A DNA stretch of 64,000 nt from Membranipora membranacea. Lineage: Eukaryota > Bryozoa > Gymnolaemata > Cheilostomatida > Membraniporidae. The stretch lies in the NCBI GenBank assembly GCA_914767715.1, contig OU612068.1, positions 34,286,001 to 34,350,000 on the forward strand, read 5' to 3'. Position numbers and translations under genes: made by a program. Below are positions 1-33,300 of this stretch, in pieces. Below the pieces are notes generated by a model. The model saw nothing but the letters and a program-made list of their open reading frames with translations. It was not told the origin of the DNA and searched no databases. How positions within the stretch are numbered: the stretch's first letter is position 1; each line of letters opens with the position of its first letter.

Positions 1-405
1 GTACAACCAAGGAGTAATAGAGGTACAACGACAATCCAGTTGTTTGGCATGGGTTAGGATAGTTGGTCCTCTAGTGTCAGTCATTTCTTTGTTTTCTTTG
101 AGGTCCTAACATAACTGACTTTACCCCACACTCCCTATCTTTTATAGCTTTGGGAAGTGAAGTGGACTTGGTTCATATATTATTAGAGTAGGAGGCTGGG
201 GCCTATCAGTATCAAGTAGTAAATCTTTTTCTCCTTGGTCCTATTAATAACTTATTGTAAATAATTCTCCATAGCAAAATAATTGATGATAATATATATT
301 TATATATTACATATACAATAATAACATCATTAATTACTTTATTATTCTTATAGATTATATATACCATATATAGCAATCCAATTCTTTCAATTTTTGTGTT
401 GGCTC
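1..405. other. AT-rich non-coding stretch
   Basis: No coding sequence is visible. The last eight bases (398-405, GTTGGCTC) are the left target-site duplication of the foldback element that follows. The word AACCAAGGAGTAA near the window edge recurs in a hairpin near 42.9 kb. Confidence 0.5.
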
Positions 406-1577
406 CATAGACTTAATAATAAACCTAGACAGGACACTGTATATAGCTAAAGTGAGGCACTTAATTATGGTGACGCGACGTCACTGGAGGGTGTAGAAAC
501 AGTGATTTTTACGCATTGCTATCATTGATTTACCCGTCCCAGCTCGGGATAAATGTTGATAACTCAACTGGCTTCAATCGGAATATAAGTTTGAAAATTG
601 CAATGGATTCAGCAGCTTCTGGCGATCACTTTGATAGTCGGTTTAGCTCCATAGCTCAAATATTATCTAAAGAGCAAGCTATTTAAAACGGTGCATAGAC
701 TTAAAGCTATAATTTTGTTGGAATTTTGAGTTTGAAAATTACAATAGGTTCAGTAGAGATCATTTTGATGGTCTCTTCTGCCTTGTAGCTCAAGTATAAC
801 CAGGGAGTTCAGGACATTCTTCTTCGCTACCCCTTTCCATCAGCCAATAATTGTGTCATTATTAGTAGTATAACGGTTTTCAATTGCTTGCTTGTTCAGT
901 TATACCAACGAGGAAAGTCCTAAACTCCCTGGTTATACTTGAGCTACAAAGCTAAACAGACCTTCAAAATAATCTTCACAAGCTACTGAATCTATTGCAA
1001 TTTTCAAACTCAAAATTCCATCAAAATTGGTTTAGATATAAGCATTTAATCAGGACAAAATTATAGCTTTGAGTCTATGCACCGTTTTCAATAGCTTGCT
1101 CTTTTGATAATATTTGAGCTACGAAGCTAAACAGACTATCAAAATGATCACCAGAAGCTGCTGAATCTATTGAAATTTTCAAACTCACAATTCCAACAAA
1201 ATTGTTTGAGATATAAGCATTTAATCAGAACTGAAACTGCAAAAAGAATTATAGCTTTAAGTCTATACATCGTTTTAAATAGCTTGCTCTTTTGATAATA
1301 TTTGAGCTATGGAGCTAAACCGACTATCAAAGTGATTGCCAGAAGCTGCTGAATCTATTGCAATTTTCAAACTTAATTTAAATTCCGATTGAAGCCAGTT
1401 GAGTTATCAACATTTAACCCGAGCTGGGAACGGTAAATCAATGATAGCTATGAGTAAAAATCACTGTTTCTACACCCTCCAGTGACGTCGCGTCACCTTA
1501 ATTAATGCCTCACTGCCTCAATGCTAATGCTCCATACAGTGTCCTGTCTTGTTAGGTTTATTATTATTAAGTCTATG
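406..1577. mobile_element. Foldback (long inverted repeat) DNA transposon, non-autonomous, copy 1
   Basis: The element begins CATAGACTTAATAATAAACC and ends with the inverse complement of nearly the same sequence, finishing AAGTCTATG. The two halves pair over most of its 1172 bp. For example, 470-510 and 1456-1497 are near-perfect inverse complements, and the arms meet near 860-900. The perfect 8-bp direct repeat GTTGGCTC flanks it at 398-405 and 1578-1585, a target-site duplication from insertion. The right arm carries an extra internal duplication. No transposase is encoded. An 8-bp duplication is typical of the hAT and P superfamilies. The CA-starting termini do not decide between them. Confidence 0.9.
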
Positions 1578-1585
1578 GTTGGCTC

Positions 1586-2177
1586 TGATCTCCCAGTAGT
1601 GTACAACAAATCAAAGCCAACACATTAGCTAGTCAACTCAATTTAATCAATGAGATGGGGAAGTTAGTGCGAGAACTCATTGATAAAGTGAGCAATCGTC
1701 CTAAACCTAGGCTGAATAGTTGTTCACTCAGAATTTTCATTTGTTACATATATTATAGTTTATTTGATGATGTTGAGAAAAGTGAACCGGAAATAAAGAT
1801 TTGACCTTGACATTAGAATATTCAGAGATATAATTAAACAATTGTCTGTAGAAAAATCTATCCTGATATTTATTATTTTTCTCTTCTATTACAAAAATAG
1901 CTATAAATAAGTAACATTTCTTTTTTTTTAATGTGATAGAATTTGAGAATTTCTGGTCAATTTCACTCATCAGGTCAAAAAGCAACTACCTGTTGAAGTT
2001 TTAGTTTTCAGCTACCATCAAATTAAGGTAAAGTTCTCATCAAAGTGGAGGAATGTGACAGGAATGAGCAAGTGCCTGCATAATACATCAGCAGGTTTCT
2101 GAGGACATTTTTGGGCATTTACATAGAGGAAGCACTACAAAGATACAACAAACTGGTGTCATATATCTTTTTTTCAG
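1586..2177. other. Non-coding sequence upstream of EPB41L5-like exon
   Basis: No gene is recognised here. The stretch ends in a pyrimidine-rich 3' splice site (2161-2177, TTTTTTCAG). The first EPB41L5 coding exon is therefore preceded by an intron, and a 5' non-coding exon probably lies further upstream or outside the window. Confidence 0.5.
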
Positions 2178-2215
2178 TCTTGCAACGTAAAGGAATTATT
2201 AAACAAGTGGAGGGA

Positions 2216-21688
<19,473 letters not shown>

Positions 21689-22849
21689 GGGGCTTAATTC
21701 TACATTGATACGTACTTGGTGTATAGGATGGATTGATTGTGCGCAAAGAATGCTGTGATAGGAAATACAAGGCTGAGATCTGGAATCTTAACTGGAGATT
21801 CTACCAGCCCTGCGAGTGACACTAGGCTTATATAAATTCTTGGCTATACCAACCATTGTTTTGTAATAGGGTATATCAGCTAAGTAATATCCAAACAGTA
21901 ATATCCAAACAGTATCACAAAATAAACATGTCAAATTTACAATAAATTGTATGTCATATCTATTTTGACACTTAGCGTTTATGAACCTTCATCAGGCTTA
22001 CTTTTTACACACTTTGGTATTCCTTTTTATTATCATGATTCCAATCCCAACTCCCTTTATCGGGTCAACCCGAGTTATATTCAGACCCACGCACCCTGTT
22101 AGCCGCATAGATGTTATACTGAAGTACGGTTAAATCAGACAGGCCTAAATATGACAGCTTAGTTTCCTAAAACTTCTTTCGCTCAACTTCCTTTACTTAG
22201 GTACTAGGCTATTTATTTTACCTCATTTCGTGGTGACTTTCGCGAGGCGTTGATTCAACCTCTTTTTCTCATTTTTTTCTTTAAACATATCAGTGACCGA
22301 CCAAATTATCCACATTACTTATTAACGCTGTATTACCTGTATAACATATATTGCTGTATAGTGTGACAAGATATTTGGAATCGTCATCCTTGCGGTTTTT
22401 GTGGTTGACCTTACCTTGACCTTACTTCTACTTATCATACTAGACATTATTTATATTCTAAACATAGCTCCTCGCCATATTATTGCTGTATATGCATAAA
22501 ATACTGCATACAAACATAGTTTTTTTGGCTTGCTTGTATACTGGTAATTGCCTTCTAAGGTAACAAAGATATTCTCAAAGTTTCATCAACTTAAACTAAA
22601 AAAAGACAACGCGTTAGGTTAAAGGTTAACTTCTTATTTTTACTCATTTATGAAATTTTATTGGTGTCATTTTAGATCATCAACTTGTAACATACTTATT
22701 CTCCAAGAATAAATGCATCATGTGTAAAATATTTTCACACCTGGACCTTTCCATGGAGAACGCAGATTGGCATTGGCCTGAGCTCATGATCCTGTACCAT
22801 GAAATAATAATTGTCAGATCAGACACCATTTTTGGAGGTGTAACAATTA
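21689..22849. other. Intergenic region between convergent genes, with both 3' UTRs
   Basis: The EPB41L5-like 3' UTR probably ends after AATAAA signals at 21921-21926 and 21941-21946. On the minus strand, AATAAA at 22657-22662 lies about 190 nt beyond the stop of the converging unrecognised gene. Nothing else is recognised in between. Confidence 0.5.
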
Positions 22850-25800
22850 TCACAGATAACCACCCATACTGTTCCTCTGCATCTCAATGTTGAACTGGTT
22901 GTTAGCACCAATGAGCACTTCATCCACAATGTCATCAGCCGCCTGTTGTCTGGCCTTTATGATATGTGGAGGGGTAGATAATCCCCCAATATACTTCTTA
23001 TGATGAGGTCGTAGAACAGGTGCTATGTCTCGTGGTGGTTTGACAGGAGAAGCTCTTGAGTTTGGTGGTGTGATAAATCCACTTTTCTTAAATGAACCAT
23101 GAGATGAAGATCCAGAAGAATTTTTAACATGGAGGACTTCATATCCGACTACTATGGTGTTAGTTGGCTGGCGCTCATGACGGGGGAGATCACTCACTTC
23201 AAAATCTTTAAGCTGATCCCAAATTCCTAAAAAAAAAGAAATGGCTTAATAAAGATACCAAGGGATACCAAGTTGTTCTGGAACCAGAGTTAAAAGTGTA
23301 TTATTCAAAACAACTTTTCTTTCCTTGCTCCGTTACATCGCCTTAAAATAGAATGTGAGAGAATGTTAAAACTGTATATTACTGTAAAAGTAAACTATGT
23401 TAAGACTCGCTGAGCCTATTATATTACATCTAGGAAATTGTTCAAACATGGCAAGTCAGACCAGACTGGAAACAGCTGCAAATGTCTGCGATTCAATGAA
23501 GTAAGTTTGAGATTGGTTAGTTAAGTTTGATCCTTAGACATAAATATAAAGGTTTATTATAAAGTCTTTGGTTTGATCCAACTGGCTTGCATTTGGAATT
23601 TCTCCTCACTACTGTGGCTTACCAGTCGAGGGGAGCAATTCCAAATTCAGGCAAACAGGCTCAAACTCGAACAATATAGGGGTGATTATTATGATGTACA
23701 TTCATAAGCTAAGAAGGATCCCCTAAGAATCTAGGATCGTAAATCTCGGATGATCGATTTACAAATCACAAATCTGCGTAGTACCTCGATTCTCACGCTC
23801 TCCTAGATAGTTTGATATAGTTATCACTTCGCTGTTTCCGTACCGGGATGAAAGCGCACTGGCAAGCAAGGACATTTCAAAAGCAAAGCACACAAAAGCT
23901 ATGTGATCAATTACCAATTGAACAGAGAGGTTCTTGTTAATATCCGGGAGGCCACCAATGCATTCTAGCCATATCAGTTTTGGTATAGGGCCTATCAGCT
24001 GGCTCATTTTGATGTCTTGTTGTGCTGATACTGGGATTGGTCAGCTGATTATGGGCAGGATGGCTGACAAAACTATCAGCATCAGAAGTTATAGTTTGCT
24101 GTAAATGAATATCATTTTGCTCAATTTGATACTCAGCTCTACCGATATCTGGACAGGGATCTATCTCACCTTGGTTTTCTAAAAAGAAATTTTTTTTTCT
24201 CAATCATCAATCAATGTTTTTGGCCACTTTTCCCTAAAACTAATATTCTACCTTAGCCTGAAATCTTTAAAACGCCCAGATAATTTAATAGCATCAATAA
24301 AACACTAAAATAGTCATGTTATAAGGTTTGGTTGTAATTGTTCCAACTTCCCAGCATCACAACTAGTTTTACAATTTACATGCCATTCATGTCAGAATTA
24401 TCCCATACACTTACATGCACGCATGTTTGATTTGTGACCGTCGATTTTAAGTTGTCCTTGGGGTGGGCTCCTACTATAAACTTTGCTGAAATTACTCACC
24501 ATGGACCGATGAGCTTGAGACGTCTGCATTCTCTTGACTCGTGTTCTCATTGATACTCGCAGGCCTCATAGAGTTTGACTCAGCTGCGGTACTATGATTA
24601 TCATGGGATTTTTTTGGTGATCTTGGAGCTCCCTCTGGAGGAGGGTTGACAAAAACAAAATCCCCATCTCGAGAGCTCATTGCATTGGGTGGTAGGACAG
24701 GCAGAAAGTCGTCTTCAAAATCCGTCGGATTAGCATTAGAGTACAGAACATCATCTGTGAAACAGAAGTAAGTTTTATAATCCACCTCTCCGTGTTTGTA
24801 TAACATGTGTTACTAATCAACTTCCCATAAACTGTCATAAACATTATGTGAACATTTTCAGCTAACTCAGATATGCCTCGACAATATTATCAGGTAATCA
24901 CTTTTTTGCATCAGCAAGCCTGCCAGAAATAAATACTCTGCTATATTAATTGGTATTGATATAATTATGATATTTGCAATGATTTTTTAATCTCACTTGT
25001 TTCAAAGTTGGGGTCTGGTATATCATGGCGAGACATCTGTGGTCTATCGAGGCTCTCTTTGTCAGGCTGCAGCAATGTGTTTCCTCGAGTTGTAAACGAT
25101 GTGTAGGCAGCGTTGTATCGAGTTGTACCTGGCTGCCAAGAAATAACGGGTTCTGGCAGATCTCGCAACGCAGAATCTGGTGGATCAACTGGTTCAAAAA
25201 CGTTGTCTTTTACCACAGAATGTTTGGGACTTCCAAGCTTAGGTCTTGGTAATCTGTAGCAAAAGTTATCAAGGTCATGTTGAGGTTCTACAATTTCATT
25301 GGCTGGCCCTCCTTTGACCCATTCGTTGCCTTCTCTACTGTGTTTGAGTTTCAGAAATTCAATTTTTTGATCATTATTGAGCTCAGACCAGTTGGTTTTG
25401 CTGTAGTAGCGCAACCTTGCTCTCTGAAATTCTTCATGGGCAGAGCACCTGGGTTTATTACGATGAACATAAACAGATTTAAAGTTGTCCTTGTGACTTT
25501 GACTGGAATCAGTAGTATTCACTGAATTGAGATTGTCATGGGGCTGTTGGTTGGGTTTAACATATGTTCTAACAGCAGCAGGCGCAGCTGCAACAGCAGG
25601 AGCAGTAGGAGGTGCAGGGTCAGCTTCATAAGCTCTTCTGTGTGGCTGTGGTGCTGCTTCTACAACTAAAAAATAAAAAAATAAGTTAGAATATTTGTTT
25701 TAGCATTCTGTTTACATTAAAATTAGCTTCCCTTCAGCAGGATGTCTTGCAAAAAAACCGCTTGATGGAACTTATGTCCATATCTTAGTTGAACTATAAT

Positions 25801-26388
25801 TGGCCATATGCATTCCGTATACATAGGTTGATTTTGTAACTTACCGCTGAAGTAAGGTCCAGACCTGTCAGTGATTGGGGTAGCTTCTGCAGGCCTGGGA
25901 GGTGGTGGTTGGGCTATACGTTCCTCCTGGAAGTATGGTGCTGGAGATTCTGGTTCGTAGTGACCATGTGAGGCAATGGGTGCTCGCTGACTGTGTGCTG
26001 ACCATTGTTGAGGTGGATCAGGCACTCGCACCCCTGTAGCTGTGCGAGATTCTGATTCACCTGGTCCAAAGTACGGAGGGCTGTATCTAGCTACTGGTGG
26101 CGGTCTTGAATTATGAGATGTACGAATTCTGGTCCGGGTCGCTCCACCATGATAAGGATGTGATGTGTATTCTCTAGGAATGGGAGGTAAAGGACGACCT
26201 ATATGGTGACTAGCAACAGATGATTGCCTGGTAGTATCGGCTAAAGACGGTTCTAACTCCGGTTCTCTTTTCTTTCGACGCCTCACTCTAACTCTTTTCT
26301 TGACTACCACATATGGGCGTCCCTCCTCATCATAGCGGACCTCTGACGTCTCTTTCCCACTGGCTTGGTAGCTTGTTGATTCTGACAT
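22850..26388 (-). CDS. Unrecognised proline/serine-rich protein with basic patch and PYF motifs
   Basis: I do not recognise this protein. Exons (minus strand): 26388-25845, 25665-24997, 24754-24500, a short exon 24178-24143 (or only 24178-24170), and 23226-22850 ending in a stop. That gives about 626 aa, with phases consistent. Features in order: near the N-terminus YDEEGRPYVVVKKRVRVRRR (acidic, then strongly basic, NLS-like); a proline-rich stretch (RPLPPIPREY) with three PYF motifs (PPYFGP, APYFQE, GPYFSG); an Ala/Pro segment; a less repetitive charged block around RARLRYYSKTNWSELNNDQK; a Pro/Ser region; and a conserved-looking C-terminal block (IWDQLKDFEVSDLP, IIKARQQAADDIVDEVLIG). The ATG at 26388 lies just inside an exon starting at 26392. 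An in-phase exon at 26693-26632 (YGDDSRSRTALSPNANLHP) could precede it. In that case this is the 3' half of the upstream neighbour's gene, whose exon 27651-27566 ends in a compatible phase. Confidence 0.6.
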
Positions 26389-26631
26389 CACCCTGATAAC
26401 ATGTAAAATAAATCAAAAGATGTTACATGAAGATGATGTATCATACCTAGAGGTGACCAAGGTCTCGGAGATCTCAGCACCGGATACAGAGTGTATAAAC
26501 ATCAGTCTCTACCATTATTTAAACTAGACGATAAAAACCCTTAATTTATCTCCTAATAGGTTAACTAATATGATGCAGAAACTTATTTAAAATGTTGACG
26601 TTTGTGACACCAATATGCTGTATGTATTTAC

Positions 26632-26693
26632 CTTGGGTGCAAGTTAGCATTGGGAGACAGAGCAGTCCTGCTGCGACTGTCGTCACCATATAA
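26632..26693 (-). other. Candidate upstream coding exon linking the two unrecognised genes
   Basis: The 62-nt stretch is open on the minus strand (GDDSRSRTALSPNANLHP). An AG acceptor precedes it and GTAAAT follows it. Its end phase fits the exon starting at 26392, and its start phase (0) fits the donor at 27566. It may instead be a 5' UTR exon, because 20 open codons are weak evidence alone. Confidence 0.4.
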
Positions 26694-27315
26694 CTGCAGG
26701 TATCAGCTGCATCATTTCATGACTACATAAAACATCCTGGCTAAAGGGTAAGGTGTTATAATGTCATGATAGTAGTGAGTTATATTTGCCTGTAATAATT
26801 GTTAACATTCTTAACGATATGTATGCCATTGTTAGAACAGTGACGACTCCAAATGATTCAACATTGTTTGAGGGACTATCCGGATATTGAAACTTTCTTA
26901 TTGCTCTTGTTTATTTATAAACAGCTTACAGCTTCTTTGGCAATCCTCATTTCTCTATAGCGATGAAGAAAAGGCTCAACTCTCAAATCAAAACATATAT
27001 TACTTTCGGCTTGCTAATAGTGTCATTTATTGGAGTGATACAAACAAAAAATACAATTATGAGAATGAATTAGTGACATCACAAAGCATTGTCCACCAAT
27101 GCTCACATTTTGACATTGGTACAATTCGACATTGTATTTCAAAAATAGCGATGAAAAAGGAATCTGACAGCAAAAATAGCACCGAAGCTATTTTCTGACT
27201 GTTCAGGCTGGACTACCATATATGTATGTTCAGTGCCTGTCTGCCATGGGTAAAAATATGCTCTACTCCAGAATGTAACCACGAGAGGCGTTGACTTACA
27301 AACTCCTCCACATAT

Positions 27316-30300
27316 CTAACAATTAAATTTGACATCTTTTAATTTAATAGTAGGAGCATCTGGACTGAGAATTTTGAAGAAATTATAAATTCCGCAGAGA
27401 TCTCTGAGGCTGCCTGCATATATCAAATCAGCTTTCTCAATGATAGGACAGAAACAGGTGATTGTCTTTTTTTTTCTCAGGGCGAGAACGATTCCTGTTA
27501 TTTAGCAGAGCAAAGTTCACATTCACAGAAGGGAGAACTACTCACTATGTTTTGTTCCTTCTTACGTCCCTAACACCGATCTTTGCCCAGTTTTTAATTA
27601 TCTCCACCAACTGACCTTTCACCATTCTCCTCGTGACTTTTGGTATGTGTCCTGTATGAAAAAAAAACAATATAAGTGAAAATTTGATCATCAAAATGGA
27701 AAAATTATTGGTATAAGCAGCCCATTCCAAACAGAATATGAGAAAAGCTTGACCAAACACATAATTCATCAGCGAGTAAGTAATAGGAACTAGTTATTAG
27801 CTAAGCTCACCATGGCGATAGATGGGTATAAGTGAGTAACTCAGTACTGGCTGCGTGTGCTTTGTAGGTAGGATGGTGCGCCTCTTGGCTTTCCCTTTCT
27901 TAATATGTGACGCAGTAGCATCAGTTTTTGGTGAATAACCAACGACACCTTTCATATCTCGCTCTATAGTGATGGGCATGTATAAATTCTGCTTTACTGG
28001 TACCACATGGCACTTCCTCACATCTAGAGGCTGCACTGTTCCAGCTGAAAAATAAAACAATAAAAACAATTTAAATTTGCATCTCTGAATCAAATAAATA
28101 TGCCGAATCAAACATAAAGTCAATGGACTCTTTGCGCCAAATTTGTCATTTAAGAAATCGAACAAACACATGGCTAGCTTGCTGGATGAACTGAATTGAA
28201 TACGTGGAACATCTGTTATGTTTAGAGAGACACACATGATGGTTCATAAGTTTGGAGTTAATATGACTTACAGATATATTCGAGTAAGCTGGAGACTGGA
28301 GGTTCCTCCAGAAGGAACACCATTCCCATCTCGTACTCATCCTCATACACATCATCTGTTAGCCTCACATACAGATTCTGTCCATTGTCTCCCAAAAGTG
28401 ATTGCACGCTCACACATGCATTACGCGTCCAAATCTGCAATGAAAATACAATAAAGGGCTGTTTCACAGACCACATCAGTTTGTATTCATGGGTTACATG
28501 GCAAACATCTGAACCTGCACTAGCATATGGCTAGTCATGCTACGACCGACCAGTTGCAAAACCTTAATTGGCAACTGGACTTAGCTTTTGCATTTTGCTA
28601 CAGCGACTCCATCAATGACAGACTCTTTGCAAGATCCAATAACACAAAATATGACTTCAAGTTTTCAGTAAAACGTAAAACTTATCTTATTGAGAGCAAT
28701 TATGAGAGATATAATTTTTTCTCGCAAGCACTTTTAAGGTGATATTGAATGGAGCAGTATCCCTTAACGCTGCATTTTATTGTATGGTATGGTTTTTGTC
28801 TTACCCTTTTAGGTCTGATAGGCACTAGCTTTCCGTTGATAATAGGCTTGTCAGTTCGATGTATGTTACGTTTTATTACATCGTCCTTCCTCAGTACATT
28901 TGGGAGAATATTAGCTCTCTCAAATGCCCCACCATCATCAGCATCCGTACCTCGCTCAGTCTATATACAAAGTGTGCTGCATTCATAACTAATACAGGCC
29001 TTTGATGTAATTAATGTTGTCTTGATGATGATATTAAATTATGAAACTGTCAGTTTGTTTATGATTTTACTTTATTTTTACCATTAAATCCGAAATATAA
29101 GTTTTGTAAGAGTTTTTCGACCAGTTATATAATATAGGCATATGATTATATTATTTTTTTATCAATTGTTTGTGAGCTCTTAAAATTTTTTACACTTTTA
29201 GATATTTAAAAAAGTGACCTTGGTTTATAAGATGGTAAATAAAGGCCTACCACAAGTTTGACAGCCTCCGACCCAGCTAAATCCTCATAATCACTCAACA
29301 GTGGCAAAGGTTGTAAACACTCCCTTGTAATGTATACATTAGTTCTGTTTTGCCTATAGCTCTTTCTATCACGTTTGGGGAGTTTATCTTTCCCTCTGAA
29401 CATCAGCTTGGGATCAGCTCTGGTTAAAGCACCAGAAGTGATAGCATTCATCTGCCTAACACAAACAATTTTTTGAAGGCGTGATATCTAGTCATAAATG
29501 TACGTATTACTTCAGACAGTGTGGTACAACAGAATCTGCAGACAATGGATAGCTAGATCACATGACGGTGCAATCTCATCAACATTCAATGGTGATAAGA
29601 GTATCAATAGACTCAACCCACCATGTGACTTGACCGCCTATGTTGAAGTTACGCTTAGTTGTACGATTAGCCAGCCTCATTTGGTACAGGGTTTGAGGCT
29701 TGATAGCAGGTGGTGCCGTGTGCTGTACTTGTGTGATTGGTTGTGCTGGCTGTCCAATGAAATATCATGGTTTGTATAAAGTGTACAGTGTAAATATGAT
29801 CGAGAATGAAGGCTCATGAAGAATAGCAAGATAAATCCAATTAATCCAATAAAAATGGAGAGAATGCATAACTATGGGTACATTGTATCTCACTTGTCAT
29901 CCAACGATCTCCATACATCGCTACATATAATACGGTACGTATAATCACTGAGCTGTAAGACCATCTAACCTGTTGAGCTGTTTTCTTGGGTTTATGTATT
30001 GATGAGTATACATCAGCAGTGTGTATCTGCTGAGGTCCACCATTGTAATAATTACCACTCTCCTCCGTAGACAGTTTCCTGCCGCGACCATGAGCTTGTT
30101 CTGAAGCAGCTCTCGCCGCTATCGCTCTCTCCATCTGTTTCTTCTGCTGATTCAGCTCAGCAGTTCTCAGCGCCTCCAATTTCTTCTGTCGAGCCAAATC
30201 CTTCACATATCTGCACAAAAGATCAATGTGTCAATTAGCCTTGTCACGCCCCCACAGTTTTTGGTTGCGTTTTTTTGGGGTTTTCAAAAACATGGTATTC

Positions 30301-33300
30301 ACAGAAATAGGAATAGGAAATAAGCCCTATGTTAGTTGTCCCTACTGCCACAGCAATTTGTAGAGCGCAGACAGATTTTAGTATATTTGGTTTAAAGCTG
30401 TGAAGAGCAACTTTAGATAAATTATTCTAGTTTGTATTTCAAATCCTATTTATAACTAACTTTGAGGGGAATTGTAGGTTTTCAAATTAATCCTTAGCTG
30501 TCAGTTGGGTTTGTATATTATTAATCAGAAGTTGAGGTAAATGTGCATTACTTAAATTATCACCATCACATATTTCTATTTATATCTTCTAAAAAAAATT
30601 AAACTGATAAACCAACAGCAGACACCTCTGTTCTGTTTTTGTGTTTGACACAATTGATCACTTCATTTTACATTCTAAAGCGATCCATTCTATCATCTTG
30701 CATCCATTGTTTCATAACAAAATTAAATTGGACTAACCGTTACCACCAGAATAAATGTACACTAGATATAAATAATAGTATACATACTGAGCCTCAGCTG
30801 CTGATTGGTGTGCGGCAGCTTTCTGTGCTGCCTGTATAGCCGCCAGCTGTGCTGCCGACTCCTGTGCTGCTCTGTGTGCGGCGGCTCTCTGTGCTGCTGC
30901 TTCTGATGCCTGTCGTGTCGCTGCTAGGTGAGCATCGGCTTGCTGTTTTGCCACTTTCTGAGCTAGCGCTTTCTGAACTTCATTTTGTTTCTGAATGAGA
31001 AATAAATCAAGTCTGAGATTTTCCAATGATGTGAATGTGCCAGAAAATCGGTCATGTTGCAAAATTCTTTTCAGTACGTTCGCCTTATTCTATGTTCATA
31101 CCTTACGATCCTCCATTTGAATTTTTAGTGCATCAGTTAGAATACTTCCTGACGTCCCTTTCAAAGCCTGAATAAAAAGCAAGATACAGATTAGTATAGT
31201 TGGTAATGTTGAGCCCGTGATAATATTTTGAACTACAATTAAGATCTGGTTGAGTCACTTTTGATCCTGTGATATACATCTTGATGTTAGGCTTTTACTA
31301 CAGTTTACAACACAAGAAGTGACTTAGCCTTTAAGATAATCTGGTAGGTAGTTAGACAGACCACCAGTAAACTGATTTATATTTGACTGACCTTTCTTTG
31401 AGCAGCAGCTGCTATCCGTTGAGCTTTAATAGCTGATAGTGATTGCTGTGTTTGTTTGTAGGGAGGTTGAGCTTCTGGTGCTGAAGATTGTGATGGTGAG
31501 GGAGGAGCTGACATAGGAGCAGACAAAGGTACAGAGGGAGGAGCAGAGGGGTGTACAGGCGGGGCGGCCATAGCTTGAGATTGGGTGTGTAACAACAGTT
31601 CCTGCTGCTGACGTAATAGCTCTGTGAGCTGCATTTCTCTCTCAAGCAGTAAACGTAAACCCTTAAAGCAGAGCAGCAATAACATACAGGGTCAAAACAC
31701 AGTTTAGATTTGTAGACAGAAACAATGTCTGCCATTGTGAGATTTCTGTGTCAGGTAAAACTGTGCACCTGAGAGAAGACTGGGTTTGACATAATGCTCA
31801 ACCATCATTGATAAGATCCTTATCCCAAATTCAATAGGACATTTTAATTTCACAAACCGGATCTTGAGGTGCTTGTTCCAGCGACTGGTAATCATCAGCA
31901 ATCATTTCATACTCATCCTCCGCTGGTTCATCTGCAATGAAAGTAAGACTAATATCTCCAAACAAGCAGCAGTGTAACCTTTACCCTCCTATTACATCAC
32001 TGTTTATTTCATAGTTTGAAGGATTGAACTTAATCGCAGCATGTCCATTATTGCCACCGATTGGAATAATTCTCGCAATAGTGCTCAGACGCCTTCAATC
32101 AGGATTATGTCCCAGTTAAGTTCTAAAATTAGGCAGGGCACAGAGTAACTAGAGCCAATATCTATTAGCAAAGTCAAACTAAGTTCTGACCTGTGAGCGG
32201 ATTGGGTTCCGGTACTGGTGAGCTGGGATGACGGGACGCAGAGCTGACACCATTATACATTGATCTGGGTGATGGTGTGGTGTCAAAGTTCGGCTCAGTT
32301 GTTGGGATGGATCTTGGTGGCACTGGTGGTATTTGTGGTCTGCAATTTATCACAAAGAAAAACAATTGGTACAAGTAAAGAAACAAACGTGGCCCACGAA
32401 GGATTCATCTGCATTGCCATGGGCTTAATAGTACAAGTATCAATCTTACATGATTGTGTATCTACTACTCTCAGATTGATTGCAGGAAATGATTGCCACT
32501 AATACAGATGATTGACTTGTACCTTCTGGGTGTTTGATAGTTATCATCTATCTCATCATACACATCATCTAACATAGGTGTCTCATAGTCCTCTCCTGGC
32601 ACATCAGGCGATCCCGGCAGTCCTAAAATACATTCCTTATCTCATCATCAAACCAAAAACATTTTGATAAGTTTGCCGTGAGCGGGGGTAATGTGGAACT
32701 CCTGAGATGATATTCTTACATGATATTTGAATATTACATGATATTACATGATATTTGAATGATACATGATATTCTTACATGATGTTCTTTCGAAGATATT
32801 TGAAAAACATTTAAATATTAATATTCAGATATTTTTGAATGAAAACCATCTAATATCTTCATCGCAGTCCGGTTTTCGCACTGCACATTCATGCAGCGAC
32901 GCCGTTCACAAAATTATTTCTGACTATTCTTCTGAGAAACTCAAACAAAGGAAGAGTATTTTTCTGTTTATTGATTTATGCAAGGCATTTGATTGTGTTG
33001 ATCACCAAATATTAAAAAATAAACTACAGAACTTTAATTTTGAGAACAAGGCATTTTTGTTGCTATCATCATTTCTACAGGACAGGTCTCAGTATATTCA
33101 TTTTAATGGTGCAGTGTCATCAATACTTGACATCAATATTGGGGTTCCGCGAGGTTCAATACTGGCACCAACTTTATTTCAGATTTATATAAATGACCTA
33201 CTAAATCTACCTCTCTCCTCGAACTCTTATGCATATGCTGATGACACTGTTTTTGTAGCAAGCCATTCTGTTCCCTCTACGTTGGTTCAAATTTGTAATC

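Noticed and set aside
2111-2215. Upstream extension of the first EPB41L5-like frame
   Set aside because: It starts only from TTG, and a strong splice acceptor at 2177 interrupts it.
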